The position numbers and the translations under genes are program-made. Shown one piece after another: positions 5,473-5,583 of a stretch of 5,583 nt of DNA. The DNA is taken from contig DCVU01000088.1 of NCBI GenBank assembly GCA_002327415.1, positions 1 through 5,583 of the forward strand. The letters run 5' to 3'. The stretch's first letter is position 1; each line of letters opens with the position of its first letter. This DNA comes from Smithella sp. UBA2180. GTDB lineage: Bacteria > Desulfobacterota > Syntrophia > Syntrophales > Smithellaceae. The notes beneath the pieces were generated by a model, which saw only the letters and a program-made list of their open reading frames with translations, searched no databases and had not been told where the DNA came from.

Positions 5473-5583
5473 TCAGATTACTTTAAATTCAATGCTCGCG
5501 TCTTTCATTTGCAGCGCGGTATTTGTTTTTAATTTGTCGTTGTTTTTAAACAACCTGTCCAGCGTGAAAACTTTCTGCGGTTT
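5473..5583 (-). CDS. mod: C-terminus of a probable type III DNA methyltransferase, Mod subunit (partial)
   Basis: The last 36 codons of a minus-strand gene are present, reading PQKVFTLDRLFKNNDKLKTN and then TALQMKDASIEFKVI before TGA (5475-5473). The ending 'LDR.FK.ND.LKTNT.LQMKDA.IEFKVI' resembles, from memory, the C-terminus of type III Mod proteins, which are adenine-N6 methyltransferases that recognise the site for both modification and restriction. A complete res gene follows in the same operon after dinD, which supports the assignment. The catalytic DPPY and SAM-binding motifs are outside the window, so the call rests on the tail and on context. The stop region contains the ribosome binding site of dinD. 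Confidence 0.65.
   Translation of the reverse strand, partial: KPQKVFTLDRLFKNNDKLKTNTALQMKDASIEFKVI

Noticed and set aside
1..5583. CRISPR array, tRNA or rRNA genes
   Set aside because: No regularly spaced long repeats, and no tRNA- or rRNA-like sequence was recognised on either strand.

Overview
The window looks like part of a bacterial defence or accessory island. It has moderate to low GC and AT-rich regulatory gaps. Nothing in it fixes the host. The Shine-Dalgarno sites and sigma70-type promoters are generic, and gene families of this kind occur in Proteobacteria and Desulfobacterota; I would not go further than that.

Left part (1-370), minus strand. The window opens on the first 26 codons of a gene, probably a Fic-family protein of the type often found inside type I restriction operons. 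It has a near-consensus promoter at 151-179, a heptamer repeat phased at about 22 bp (83-200) and a 23-bp palindrome (201-223). Behind it lies only the 3' tail of an hsdS gene (241-369), so a type I restriction-modification locus has been truncated here.

Middle part (370-1930), plus strand. A promoter overlapped by two abutting 19-bp palindromes drives an operon of a small XRE-type repressor (535-897), an ImmA/IrrE-type zinc metallopeptidase (932-1534; probably starting at 901, with a frameshift at a run of seven A) and a short conserved gene of unknown function (1571-1830). The short gene is split by an 86-bp structured insertion flanked by the 4-bp repeat ATTG. A long hairpin with alternative pairings at 1839-1886 separates these genes from the convergent operon to the right.

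Right part (1934-5583), minus strand. Three tightly spaced genes are transcribed right to left: the end of a probable type III methyltransferase gene (mod), a dinD homologue with its ribosome binding site inside the mod stop region, and a full-length type III restriction subunit (res) with complete helicase motifs and a PD-ExK nuclease motif. The notable point is a DNA-damage-response protein encoded between the modification and restriction genes of a type III system.

The likely working picture is a type III restriction-modification system with a built-in DinD module. Next to it is an autoregulated XRE/ImmA-type pair that could sense a signal and relieve repression, and beyond that the remains of an older type I system.
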